DNA from: Homarus americanus
Lineage: Eukaryota; Arthropoda; Malacostraca; Decapoda; Nephropidae
NCBI RefSeq assembly: GCF_018991925.1
Contig: NW_024737042.1
Coordinates: 16,444,602 to 16,508,601, forward strand
Reading direction: 5' to 3'
DNA length: 64,000 nt
Part shown: positions 44,160 to 55,355 of the stretch, piece after piece
Position numbering within the stretch: the stretch's first letter is position 1
Layout of the letters: each line of letters begins with the position of its first letter
Notes under the pieces: generated by a model
The model's database searches: none
The model's input: only the letters and a program-made list of their open reading frames with translations
What the model was told of the DNA's origin: nothing
Program-made: the position numbers and the translations under genes

Positions 44160-45668
44160 ATGTCCTGACTACCCGGCAGTTCCCTCAGCATCCAAAGCTG
44201 ACCCACCTCAGCTATCCTCTATCCCTGGATGAGGTAGCTACTGCCATCAAACATGAAAAATAACAAAGCCTCAGGGCCTAATGGAATACCAGCCGAGGTG
44301 TAAAAAGCAGGAGGACCTCTACTTACCAGCTGTCTCCACTCTTTCCTGGAGAATATATGGGAAAAGGAGGAAATTCCTCCCAAGTTCTTAAAGACGCCTC
44401 CATCGTCAATATTTATAAGAACAAGGGAGACCGGTCAGACTGTGGCAACTACCATGGGATCTCGTTGCTGTCCGTATCTGGCAAGATTATTGCGTGAGTC
44501 CTCCTAAGCAGACTTCTTCCCGAGAGGGAAAACTTCCTCCCAGAATCACAAGTGGCTTTAGACCATCACATGGCACCACTGACAGGATCTTTGTTGCCTG
44601 CCAGATACAGGAAAAGTGCAGAGAACAGCTTCGTGACCTGTACATGGCTTTCATCAACCTATCCAAGGCCTTCGACTCGGTCAACAGGGAAACCCTCTGG
44701 TGGACCCTCAGCCGTTTTGGCTGCCCCCCCAAATTCATCGCCATTGTGAGGCCAGCCCACGATGGCATGAACGGCAGTGTCCTGCACAGTGGCACTCGGT
44801 CTGAGTTCTTCCCCAGCCAAACAGGGGTTAAACAAGGCTGTCTACAGGCACCAACTCTCTTTCCATTTTTTGGGTTGCCTTCCTTACTCGTGCCAGTGCC
44901 AATTTAACCGGCAGGGTGGACATCGAGTACCAGATGAAGAGTCTTTTCAACATAAGACGATTTCAGGCAGGAACAAAGGTGTCAGCAGATTCTATTACTG
45001 AACTTCAGTATGCAGACGACCTCACCCTTGTTGCTCACACTGAATGTGACCTACAGGAGATCCTGAACACCTACGCAGATTCGTACGCACACTTCGGCCT
45101 CGAGGTGAATGTAGGTAAGACTCGGATTCTCTTACTACCTGCCCCTGGTTCAGACACACCTCCATCATCCATCCAGTTTAACGGTATTACCCTCTCTATT
45201 GTTACCCACTTTCAGTATCTTGGCTTCCACCTGTCCATAACTGTGGACGTCGATGAAGAGATTCAGCATCGGATCAGATGTGCATCTCAGGCCTTTGGCA
45301 GACTCCGAAACCTTGCCTTCAGCTCTAGGGAGCTGAAGTTATCTACAAAGGTACATTTATATCGAGCAGTGGTCCCCCCCACCCTTCTATATGGCAGTGA
45401 GACATGGTTCACATACAGGAGGCACCTCAAGGCACTTGGAAACTTTTACCAACGTGGTCTACCAGCCATCCTTCGAGTTCACTGGGAAGACAAGAGAACA
45501 AATGCCAGTATTCTTGCTGACACCAACTGTAGGAGCATCGAGGCTACCATTATCCATGAGCAACTATGCTGTACTGGCCATGTTACCCTCATGGACGACA
45601 TTAGACTGCCAAAGCAGCTACTTTACAGTCACCTTACGAATAGTAATGTGATGCCGGCGGGCAACTGA
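44160..45668 (+). pseudogene. RTE-like LINE reverse transcriptase, several breaks
   Basis: Pieces in three frames: DCGNYHGISLLSVSGKII, then YMAFINLSKAFDSVNRETLW (motif A), FFPSQTGVKQGCLQAPTLF (motif B), ITELQYADDLTLVAHTE (catalytic YADD), LEVNVGKTRILL and FQYLGFHLSI (motifs D/E), and RAVVPPTLLYGSETW. Stops near 44263, 44302 and 44496 and shifts near 44550 and 44900 make it inactive. The last frame runs intact 44916-45668. Confidence 0.88.
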
Positions 45669-46040
45669 AAGGGTATAAGGATAGTCTTAAGACAGACCTG
45701 AAAAAGTGCCAAATCGACCCCCTCACCTGTGAGACGACTACTCCACATCGTAACGTTTGGAGGAGCACCACACGAGAAGGTGTCAATACTTTCGAGTTAA
45801 CCCGACTGCAAACCCGAAGCAGACAAGCGCCAACGCCGGAAAGACGACGCCACCCCTCCCGCACTCGATGTAGCCCTTCACATGTGCAACATCTGTGAAC
45901 AACTCTGCCGGTCCTGTATTGGCGCCTCTAGTCACCTCAAAACTCACCAATGAAGGTGACATCCCTAATAACTCGTATCATTGTTTCGTAGCTGGATGAT
46001 CGGCATACTCGATTCCGAGTGACAGCAAAGTAGTAGTAGT
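45669..46040 (+). pseudogene. RTE-like LINE C-terminal tail and 3' UTR
   Basis: Continues the element after the stop at 45668: QLKGYKDSLKTDLKKCQIDP-like, WRSTTREGVNTFELTR and a Cys-His region around VQHL-LPVLYW, with shifts. It ends in TAG repeats. Confidence 0.6.
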
Positions 46041-46971
46041 AGTTGTGTGTGTGTGTGTCGTTATAAGCTGGTAGTCAACGGAAATCGCAATCTATTCATC
46101 AGTCAGTCATCCATTTCAATTCAACTGTCGTAAGCCATTTTTAGTGTTTTTACGCCGTTATAATTCTAAAAATGATGCCAGGGGGGCAGGTAAGCCCATC
46201 CTCAAAAAACAGGCTGTTGCAATTTTTGTCTTGGTTTCTACTCTACAGCACATTGACAGACTGTGTGATGGAGGGGAGTGATTGAACGTTAATGCACACA
46301 CTGACACGATGAACCGCATTAAGCTATACATACATACAGTACACGAAGCACAGAAAAAAATATTTTTGCACCACATTTAGTTTATCATGGCGGAGGACTG
46401 TTTTTGTGGTACAGTCTGTCAACTATTAACATCCTCGATATCTCAAACATTACTGGAGCTTGCTGTTACTACATTTTCCCAGAATACTCCTTGTACGGTT
46501 TTCCAGTAATCCTTTTATACGTTATTAACTTTTACCATCCCAAATTGACGTCAAGGACTTGTTATTATGTTCTGTGATATTAGACAACATTAATTTGCTT
46601 AGGTTTGGATGGGCTAGGCTAGGTTTGGTTTATATTAACTATGTATGAGTTTAATTCATACATAATAAAATCGTCTCACGCTTGATTTTGTATCTATGCA
46701 TGTAGGCCTACTCTAGGTATTTATACCTATGAACTGTATTGATGATATTTTGCTGGCCTTCAAGTCTTTTAGTCCTCAATATTTTGTCATTACCTCGTAC
46801 CAAAACCTCGTGTCATTTGCTTCTATAATAATAATCTGCTTCTACAATATCCTTCTCTCAAGTATCTTCGTCCCCCTTTGTATTAGCGGGGTTTTGTTAG
46901 TAACTTGTGTGATGATAATTGACTTCTTGTCCAACGATATGTGTCCAGGTATCGTACCAGAAATAGCTTAT
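46041..46971. other. Stretch without recognised gene
   Basis: Short (GT)n at about 46043-46058. No ORF with known motifs or TE boundaries recognised. Confidence 0.5.
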
Positions 46972-47190
<219 letters not shown>

Positions 47191-47734
47191 ACTGAATCAT
47201 AATGAGTTGTCGAAAGTGAAAAGTGCCAACTAGACGACCTCCTTGTGGAAAAAAAAATTGTCTAAGAGATTACAGTGTGCAGTACATTAAGAACCTTTTT
47301 TTTCACAAAGAGAAAAATTGGTCCAAAACAGACTGCTGCGCAGGGAGGAGTGAGGTGCAGGAGAGGATGAAGGGCGGCTTGGGTGTGTGTTGTGTGGACG
47401 GTGGTGGTGGTGAAACATTATCCAGTGGCGTCACGAGTCAAGGAGTAGCTGGAACGTTGTCCTTTCCCTGCCCTCACTCACCCACAGTGGGGTAGGTGGG
47501 GCACCCACCCCACTCGCACCCCACACCCTCAACCATCCCGCCCACATGTTACTAACACTAAGCCCTGGAACGCCGACGGTCACCCTCGCCCCCGTCCACC
47601 CACGGCGCCTGTCCTCTACCATTCCCCACCTCCCACCCACACTCGTCACCTCCACCCATTGTGCGTGCGTGCGTGATGAGGGTGTCCGTGGCTCCACCCG
47701 ACCACCATGCATTTTACTCAAATTCGGAATTACC

Positions 47735-47905
47735 CACGTAATAATAATAATTAATGGTTTATTTACGAATGCAGAAGTCATCAGCTGAAAATATACAAAA
47801 GACTTAGTTTTTGTTATATACAAAAGGGAAATAAAATAGTGATCAAACGTTATTTGCGAGTTATTGATTTTTACAATGGTTGGGAAGGCGCCGTTGTTTA
47901 GCGAG
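47735..47905 (-). mobile_element. LINE 3'-end fragment
   Basis: TTTTTACAATGGTTGGGA and neighbouring sequence match the end of the LINE ORF at 54048-54090 (minus strand PTIVKI). The rest is the element's 3' tail. Confidence 0.6.
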
Positions 47906-48430
47906 GTGTGTGTGTGTGACCCCTAATTCATTACGAGAACGACAGTCTTGACATAATGCTACGTCGACAATATCTGACTGAAAGAAAATTTCCCTCCCTC
48001 CCCAGACTTATGGACTGAATAAATTCACTCAAAGGGCTAAGAAATTTTGTTTTTGGGCGGGTGACTAAGCTATTATTATCATGAAAGAAATGATTCGTTT
48101 TAAATTATCTTTTTGTCATTAACTTGGGTTGGTTTTGGAGTGAGTCAGCAGTTCCTATTTTCTCTGATACGTAATAAAAGTGTCGTTAATTTACGGCTAT
48201 TGTGAGCACCATTTAGGTTTTCTGTACCATTTTTTCACAATCTTTATATAATATTTAAGCGACTTTGTAATACTGGATAATATATTTTATAAATTAATAA
48301 AGAAAGAAAAGACCGATTGTTGGTTTGTGGAGAAAATAATGATAAATTAATATACTGTACTGTACTGTGCACGGTCTAACAATTTTAATTATTCAACGCT
48401 TTTTCTTGACTTCAGTTCTGTTTCCAACGC
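47906..48430. other. Stretch without recognised gene
   Basis: AT-rich; nothing recognised. Confidence 0.5.
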
Positions 48431-48640
48431 CTCCTGATGTCACTTACACGATGTCACTTCTTTCGGCGTCTTATATACACCACTTTTTTCAACGCTCCAC
48501 TTAAACCATGATTTACACGCCACTTTTCAACGTTCTATTTACACCATGATTTACAGGACGTCACTTAACAGCGCTCCATTTCATGGTTTACATGACGTCA
48601 CTTCAAGGCTTCATTTACACGCACAGAGTAGAGTTGATAA
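48430..48640. repeat. Degenerate tandem repeat
   Basis: Variants of CATGATTTACACGCCACTTT and GACGTCACTT recur every 40 to 50 bases; copies are strongly diverged. Confidence 0.6.
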
Positions 48641-48914
48641 ATTCAATGGCATTCGTATTTTTGCACTGCTCGCTGGACACTGCCAGGGAGGATGGCACTG
48701 TCACAATATCAACACTGGAGGAGCACTGTGGCGTGGAGAAGTCACTGTAATGGTTGAAGCCTCTGTTTCATTCACTGCCGGGGTATGGGGCACTTCACCG
48801 TAACAGAAAGGAGGGCACTGTTACCTAAGGGTAAGTCGTCACTTTTACAGGCGAGGCAATGCCAGAAAACTGGCACTGTCACTGCAAGAGTAGAGCCTGC
48901 TACTGGTAAAGTAA

Positions 48915-49275
48915 AGAACGTGTCACTGCTAGTGTGTGTGTGTGGAACATATCACTGCTAGTGTGTGGAACATATCACTGCTAGTGTGTGTAACATGTCA
49001 CTGCTAGTGTGTGTAGAACATGTCACTGCTAGTGTGTGGAGCGTGTCACTACTAGTGTGTGTGGAACATGTCACTGCTAGTGTGTGTGTGGAACATGTCA
49101 CTGCTAGTGTGTGTGTGTGGAACGTGTCACTGCAAGTGTGTGGAACGTGTCACTGCAAGTGTGTGGAGCGTGTCACTGCTAGTGTGTGGAACATGTCACT
49201 CACGAGGTGGATATGAGAGCCGTTCAGTCCCAGGGTATGGAGCGTTTCACTGCCAGGACGTGGAGCATATCACTG
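48915..49275. repeat. Minisatellite, about 22-28 bp unit, roughly 13 copies
   Basis: Unit GTGTGGAACATGTCACTGCT with a variable (GT)n spacer; copies at the right end are more diverged. Confidence 0.9.
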
Positions 49276-50404
49276 AGTGCCAGGGAGGGAGGATGGAGAG
49301 AGAGCCACCGTATAGGTAGCCAGGAGTGTCACATCTGGCAGCGGGCGCTCGTGGCACGGGGGGCGGTGCCATCCCCTCCCTCCTCGCCAACATACCTCCT
49401 AGAACCTCCATGACGACTCTGGCGTCTCCCTGCCTCACGCACGATGCTCCACCACCTCCAAGACTCCATCATACTCCAGCACCCAAGATATCAACGAAGA
49501 AGAAACACGATTAAAAAAAGACTACGGAAAAAAAAAGATCATCCGTAGATAATAGGCCAAGTTTTTAGTGTAAATGAGAAGAACTTTTCCCACGTGTTAT
49601 TCTTTTTGTGTCTTTCTCATACGCTAATAGGAATGACTTAGACTAAAACATAGGCAGTGCTTCACTAACTTTATACCCATGGTACATCTCAAGTGGTTAT
49701 TAACTCCTTACATATTTTGTTCGAGGAGTGTGTTGAATCAGTGTTTTTGGCACCGGTGCCAGGAAGAGGAGCGGGACGAGGGGTGGCACTGGCAGGGAGG
49801 GGTAAGGGGTAGTGGGGAATGTCTATGTCCCTGGGTAACCATTTCCGTCTCGGCTAGGCTAAGGTTCTTGCCCACCTCCACCTTACCCTCGCCACACCAC
49901 CTCATCAGATCACCTCATCACACCCACCACCACAAAAGGGTAATTAATGTACAGTGTATACATTAATATCAACTTGCTATATTCATATTATCACATTTTA
50001 TGTTGTTTTATTGTCTCAATGTTTATGATTACATATTAATGAATGGCCACAGGCACTGGCTTCTTGGATCACCTGAAGAATACCCCCCAGTTATTTCACC
50101 TGATTAGTAAACACCCCAACGCTACCTGTGGGGGTGAGGCTAGGTTTGGTTAGATTAGATTAGGTTAAAGTTTGGGTATGTTAGGTTAGGGTAGCTTAGA
50201 TTTAGGGTATGGTAGGTTAAGTTATGTAGGGTAGTTAATCTTAAGGTGAAATAAGCTAAGAGGGGCTAATCTCATTTATTTCCCCGCACTACTACAGGTA
50301 CCACCTCTCACTATTGTCTACACACGTTAATTACAACCGCTATTTCAACAAAACTCATTAGACTATTTATGTATTGTTCTCATATTTATATTTACGTTAT
50401 CCAC
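49276..50404. other. Stretch without recognised gene
   Basis: Contains TTAGG-like words (about 50145-50260) and C-rich patches; no coding evidence. Confidence 0.5.
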
Positions 50405-50415
50405 TAATGAACACC

Positions 50416-50745
50416 GCGCCTCCCACGGTCCCTCTCTCCCACATGGGAGGGACTCCCACGGTCCCTCTCTCCCACATGGGAGGGACTCCCACGGTCCCTC
50501 TCTCCCACATGGGAGGGACTCCCACGGTCCCTCTTTCTCATATGGGAGGGACTCCCACGGTCCCTCTTTCTCATATGGGAGGAACTCCCACAGTCCCTCT
50601 CTCCCACATGGGAGGAACTCCCACGGTCCCTCTCTCCCACATGGGAGGAACTCCCACGGTCCCTCTCTCCCACATGGGAGGAACTCCCACAGTCCCTCTC
50701 TCCCACATGGGAGGAACTCCCACGGTCCCTCTCACGGTCTTTAAA
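50416..50745. repeat. Minisatellite, 33-bp unit x10
   Basis: Ten copies of CCCACGGTCCCTCTCTCCCA followed by CATGGGAGGAACT. Two adjacent copies share the variant TTTCTCATATGGG. As 33 is divisible by 3 the array is open in several frames (GGTPTVPLSHM repeat), which I regard as a by-product. Confidence 0.96.
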
Positions 50746-50770
50746 AATATCTCATTCAGAGTTAAGATAA

Positions 50771-50809
50771 GGCTAGGCTAGGCTAGGCTAGGCTAGGCTA
50801 GGCTAGGCT
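50771..50809. repeat. (GGCTA)n pentamer repeat
   Basis: About eight copies of GGCTA, one transition away from the TTAGG telomere unit read in the matching phase (AGGCT versus AGGTT). Confidence 0.9.
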
Positions 50810-51921
50810 GAGTTAGTTAAGGTTAGGATGTAGGCTGTCACTGTTATCCTGTGAGGGAATGACAATGTTTTGTTGGTGAGGGTGGGAATGATGTGGGAAT
50901 GACGTGACAGTGTTCTGTTGTGAGAGTAACAGTGGCCTGGTATGGGAGTTAACCGTTACCGTTTCTGTTGGCTGGGTAACAACGGTATGGTTGGTTATTC
51001 AGTAACGGGTTGTTGGTAAGCGAGTGACAGCTTTGTGTTAATGAGAGAGAGAGAGAGAGAGATGCTGACAGGTAACAGACGGACAGACAGAACACCTGGA
51101 CATGCTGGCCAGTACCTACATACGAATGATTAATAAAAGTCATGAATGAAATTGGACGCCTTTAAGTGCGCGTGTGTGTGTGGGGGGTCGCGACCTGACC
51201 TTCACCTGGGGGTCGGCTTACACCGGTGGCCGTCCAAGGAACCAGTTTGTTGACATGTGATGACTGGAGGCTTGATGGAGGCCGCGGTGTTTCATTTCCT
51301 CTTGTGTTTTATTCTAATGTCCTGAGGCAGCGGCAACACAGGTATAGGTTACACGTTACAAGTACGGAAACAATGCAGGTATAGATATAGGTACGCGGAC
51401 AGGTACAGCAGCAGCAAAACGAGTACAGATAAACGTTACCGGTACAGAAACGTTACAAACATAGGTATAACACCGGCACAGGTACAAAACACAAGGACAA
51501 TTAAGTAAAGCAATATCACAGGTATAGATGCAAAGTACAGGTACAACAATCATCTACAGGATACAATTACAGGTAGTACAAGTATACAGTCGAAGGGACA
51601 GATCACAACACACGCACGAGAATCAACACTGTATTTCGTCAACAACATCACTGAGAGGGTCAAGTGTGTGTGTGTGTGTGTTGTGGTTTAGTGTCAGATA
51701 TGTACACGTGACTCACTATGAGGTTGTGTTTGGCAGGTGTCTTGTTAACATGGACTGCCTGTCTGCCCGACGGCTTTCTCTCCTGCTTGCCCGTCAATGT
51801 GCCCGTCGGCCTCCTTTTAGAGTGAGTGTCAGTCAGTCTTTCATTCATGAAGTCAACCAGTTAGTCTTAACCAGTCACCCAAGCGAACCAGTCAGTCTTC
51901 CAGTGCGTCTGCCATTCTTTT
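50810..51921. other. Stretch without recognised gene
   Basis: Contains a (GA)n tract near 51043-51062 and scattered ACAGGTAC words at 51330-51580. No coding evidence. Confidence 0.5.
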
Positions 51922-52670
51922 AACCATTGTCGGTCTATTATTCAGCCAGTCAGTGTGTTAACCAGCCAGTCAGTGTGTTAACCAGCCAGTCAGTCTATTA
52001 ACCAGCCAGTCTGTGTGTTAACTAGCCAGTCAGTCTATTAACCAGCCAGTCAGTCTATTAACCAGCCAGTCAGTGTGTTAACCAGCCAGCCAGTCAGTCT
52101 ATTAACCAGCCAGTCAGACTGTTAACCAGCCAGTCAGTGTGTTAACCAGCCAGCCAGTCAGTCTATTAACCAGCCAGTCAGACTGTTAACCAGCCAGTCA
52201 GACTGTTAACCAGCCAGTCAGTGTCAGTTAACCAGCCAGTCAGTCTATTAACCAGCCAGTCAGTGTGTTAACCAGCCAGCCAGTCAGTCTATTAACCAGC
52301 CAGTCAGACTGTTAACCAGCCAGTCAGTGTGTTAACCAGCCAGCCAGTCAGTCTATTAACCAGCCAGTCAGACTGTTAACCAGCCAGTCAGTGTGTTAAC
52401 CAGCCAGCCAGTCAGTCTATTAACCAGCCAGTCAGACTGTTAACCAGCCAGTCAGTGTGTTAACCAGCCAGCCAGTCAGTCTATTAACCAGCCAGTCAGA
52501 CTGTTAACCAGCCAGTCAGTGTGTTAACCAGCCAGCCAGTCAGTCTATTAACCAGCCAGTCAGACTGTTAACCAGCCAGTCAGTGTGTTAACCAGCCAGC
52601 CAGTCAGTCATTAACCAGCCAGTCAGACTGTTAACCAGCCAGTCAGACTGTTAACCAGCCAGTCAGTGTT
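51922..52670. repeat. Minisatellite with 20-bp unit and 64-bp higher-order period
   Basis: Basic unit ACCAGCCAGTCAGTCTATTA. From about 52081 on, three variants (two of 20 bp and one of 24 bp with an extra CAGC) recur as a 64-bp block. The marker ACCAGCCAGCC occurs at 52271, 52335, 52399, 52463, 52527 and 52591. Confidence 0.96.
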
Positions 52671-52754
52671 GCTTCTCTCCCCTGGTTTGTTTATGTTCTT
52701 TGCTCGGGGCCAGACCACTGCAGCTGCTGCTACACTCTTGGCCTTGGCTGGTGA

Positions 52755-52920
52755 TTGTGGCAGTGGTGGTGGTAGTGGTAGGTGTAGTAATGGTGGTAGG
52801 TGGTGTAGTGGTGGTGGTGTTGGGTGTAGTGGTGGTGGTAGGTGTAGTGGTGGTGGTAGGTGTAGTAATGGTGGTAGGTGTAGTAGTGGTGGTAGTAGGT
52901 GTAGTCGTGGTAGTTATTAC
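52755..52920. repeat. GGT/GTA-rich cryptic simple repeat
   Basis: Interspersed GGTGGT and GGTGTAGT words; low-complexity purine-T strand. Confidence 0.85.
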
Positions 52921-53025
52921 AGGTGTTGCAATCCCTCCCTCGGGTATTAATAAACTCTCGACTGATGCAATAATAATAATGTCATTGTCGGCGCTGCTGG
53001 CCACCACTTGTTGTTATTCTTCCCA

Positions 53026-53050
53026 GAGGTTAGGTTAGGTTAGGTTAGGA
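53026..53050 (+). repeat. Interstitial (TTAGG)n
   Basis: AGGTTAGGTTAGGTTAGG; the arthropod telomere pentamer, about five copies. Confidence 0.9.
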
Positions 53051-53073
53051 GGAATGTTGGTATATGGTTAGGT

Positions 53074-53330
53074 ACAGTCTCGTTCAAGATTCTTCGAATA
53101 CTGCTGGAGACAGCTGGCAACTCGAGGCCGTTTGTTTACTATAGTACGTAGTATAATATAATACGAAACAACAAAGTCCAACCATTAAATTAAGCAAAGG
53201 GGAACCAAGTAACCAATCATCGATCACTTTTACATTTACTCATAATTTTTACTACGTACTATAGTAAACAAACGGGTTGGAGTTGCCAGCTGTCTCCAGT
53301 AGTGTTCGAAGAATCTTGAACGTAGACTAT
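53074..53330. mobile_element. Hairpin MITE with about 70-bp arms, 257 bp
   Basis: Inverted arms carry CGTTCAAGATTCTTCGAA, CTGGAGACAGCTGGCAACTC and GTTTGTTTACTATAGTACGT. There is a central single-copy part of about 110 bp. No ORF. Confidence 0.8.
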
Positions 53331-53724
53331 ACGTTGTATTAGGTTTATTTAGGTTAAGTTATGTCAAGTCAGGTTAGGTTAAGTTAGGTGTGGTTAGGTT
53401 GAAAGGACGATGTATATTTTATCTGTTAACATTATCAGTTTAAGGAGTGTTGGTAGGTTAACATTTTTTTTAAATATAAAATTCGGTGGATTTTTTACAA
53501 TGATTTTTTAATTTTTTCTTTTAAAATTAAAAGTGTTATGTATTTTTTTTACTTTGGTATAAATAAAAGTACAGTAAATCCAGAATTATTTTTTCCAGTT
53601 TAAAAATACCAAATTTAACCTAAACTTTCATGGTGTTATTGTTTGAACATTCCAATGCATAGTCATATATAATTGTTTTATTCTGTCATTGAGTGAAGAA
53701 CAAGAATACATTTACTTTGTACAC

Positions 53725-53731
53725 GTGTGTC

Positions 53732-53783
<52 letters not shown>

Positions 53784-53828
53784 TGTGTGTGTGTCTGTCT
53801 GTCTGTCTGTCTGTCTGTGTGTGTGTAA
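53725..53828. repeat. (GT)n with (GTCT)n microsatellite
   Basis: Alternating GT interrupted by a CTGT block; directly next to the LINE tail at 53829. Confidence 0.97.
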
Positions 53829-54650
53829 CAATGGTTTATTGAAAGAGCACGGCAGCCAGAAGGCTAAAAATATACAGTACCATAATTGGGGAATGGTTCA
53901 CTTGATTGACAAATAATATACAAGTAACATAAGTGATACAAATATCATATATAATAACTAGGTGGGGAGAAGGTCATACTACATGTCATTTCAACATAGT
54001 GACAGTGCAAAAAGGTAAGATTGACTGGGAGTGAACACACTGGTTGATTACGAGTTGTTGATAATTTTTACAATGGTTGGGACTGGGCTGTTCTTATAGA
54101 GATCAGTACGTGCTAGTACGGGCTGGACGCGGTTGTGGTGTCGAACAGCAATTCGCGGACGAGGGATCTCGGGTGGAAGTAGGAGCCGGTGTCGAGGTTG
54201 GTGCAGAAGCTTCTCACCAAATTTGCAAATGAGGTCGTGGTGATGGTCAGAGAGAGCCAGTGTGTTGAGCGCTTCTTGATATGTGGAGTAGGAAGAGGAG
54301 AATAACCTTGCTGCCTTCTGCACTTTTTTTTAGGTATTTACGTTGTGTGGCATTTAGGGAGGAAGACCAGGCAGGGGAGGCATAGGTGAGCTTGGGAAGT
54401 ATGAATGTTGAGTAAACACTGAGGAGCTCGGGCGCAGGAACTCGTGGGACCAGTCTGCGGAGGAGGTGGAGACGAAAACTGGAGGATTTGACAGTTGTAC
54501 TGACGTGTGTTTTGCAATTTAGTGTATCTATAGTGACGCAGAGGAGCTTGGTGGAGTCCACAACCTGGGGTGTGTTGGGGCCCAAAGTAATGGAGGTAGG
54601 CGGGACAAGGTCGGATGAGAGGTGTGTGCGTGTAATATTTGTGAAATATC
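53829..54650 (-). pseudogene. LINE reverse transcriptase C-terminal fragment
   Basis: The minus strand encodes VVDSTKLLCVTIDTLNCKTH, SSSFRLHLLRRLVPRVPA, VYSTFILPKLTYASPAWSSS. After a frameshift near 54300 it continues QKAARLFSSSYSTYQEAL, RTDLYKNSPVPTIVKI, stop, and a 3' tail ending at the GT repeat. The catalytic RT motifs are missing (5' truncation). Same family as the tail at 47735-47905. Confidence 0.8.
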
Positions 54651-54676
54651 ACTGGTGTACAAGCTTGTATTTTCAC

Positions 54677-54677
<1 letters not shown>

Positions 54678-54714
<37 letters not shown>
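54678..54714. repeat. (GA)n microsatellite
   Basis: Uninterrupted GA run of about 37 bases. Confidence 0.97.
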
Positions 54715-54717
<3 letters not shown>

Positions 54718-54837
54718 TTCCTCCCCCCCTCATATGTTTGACTTACTTAAGGGACGTGCAGGAGGGAGTGGGGGAGGGAAGGATGGGGAGGGCGCAAGCA
54801 TTAGGCAGAAATAGCTCCGTCGCCACGCACCAACACC

Positions 54838-55000
54838 CCTCCTCCCTCTCTCCCTACATATTTCTCTCCCTCATTACCTCCGTCCCTCCCTCTCTTATTG
54901 CCTCCCCCCCTTTTCTCTCCTTGCCTCCTTCCCTCTCTCCCTCCTTGCCTCCTCCTTTCCTTCCCCCTTTCCCTCCCTCCCCTCCTTCCCTCCAGTGATC
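54838..55000. repeat. C/T-rich low-complexity tract
   Basis: CCCTCC- and TTCCCT-type words; polypyrimidine strand bias. Confidence 0.85.
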
Positions 55001-55129
55001 ACACACACACACACACAGGGTGGTAGACGCCCAGAATACACTCCCTCCACCCTGGTAGCAGCTACACCGCTTCACGCAACAACCAACACAGATAACAGAG
55101 ACAGACACAGTCATTGAGAGACACGACCA

Positions 55130-55250
55130 AGATTAATGTAGATGAGAAAGACAGCGAGATACAGATGAGAGATGTAGAGAGATGCAGATGAGAGATGTAG
55201 AGAGACACAGATGAGAGATGTAGAGAGATACAGATGAGAGTCCAAGAGAG
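55130..55250. repeat. Short tandem repeat, about 30-bp unit
   Basis: Variants of AGAGATACAGATGAGAGATG repeated about four times. Confidence 0.8.
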
Positions 55251-55355
55251 ACTGACTGGTGACGGTGAGAGAGACTGACTGGTGACGGTGAATGGCGCTT
55301 CTTATCTCCTGCTTGCTTCACTGGCGAGACGATGGATCATTCTTGTTGGTCGTTG

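Larger units (their letters stand above)
42580..46040 (+). mobile_element. RTE-like non-LTR retrotransposon, decayed but near full length
   Basis: The order upstream leader, endonuclease, reverse transcriptase and C-terminal tail is preserved over about 3.4 kb, ending in a TAG-repeat tail (TAGTAGTAGTAG, about 46030). At least five frameshifts or stops break the protein. Family assignment as RTE-like is from memory of similar crustacean and echinoderm elements. Confidence 0.8.

Noticed and set aside
50374..50781. Frame encoding an 11-residue repeat (GGTPTVPLSHM)
   Set aside because: The 33-bp unit is divisible by three, so any frame without a stop stays open; the reverse strand is open as well.
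51922..52670. CRISPR-like repeat-spacer pattern
   Set aside because: The apparent spacers are themselves variants of the 20-bp unit.
52663..53038. Thr-Pro or Val-Gly rich frames as secreted or collagen-like protein
   Set aside because: They are the translation of a GGT/GTA simple repeat, open on both strands.
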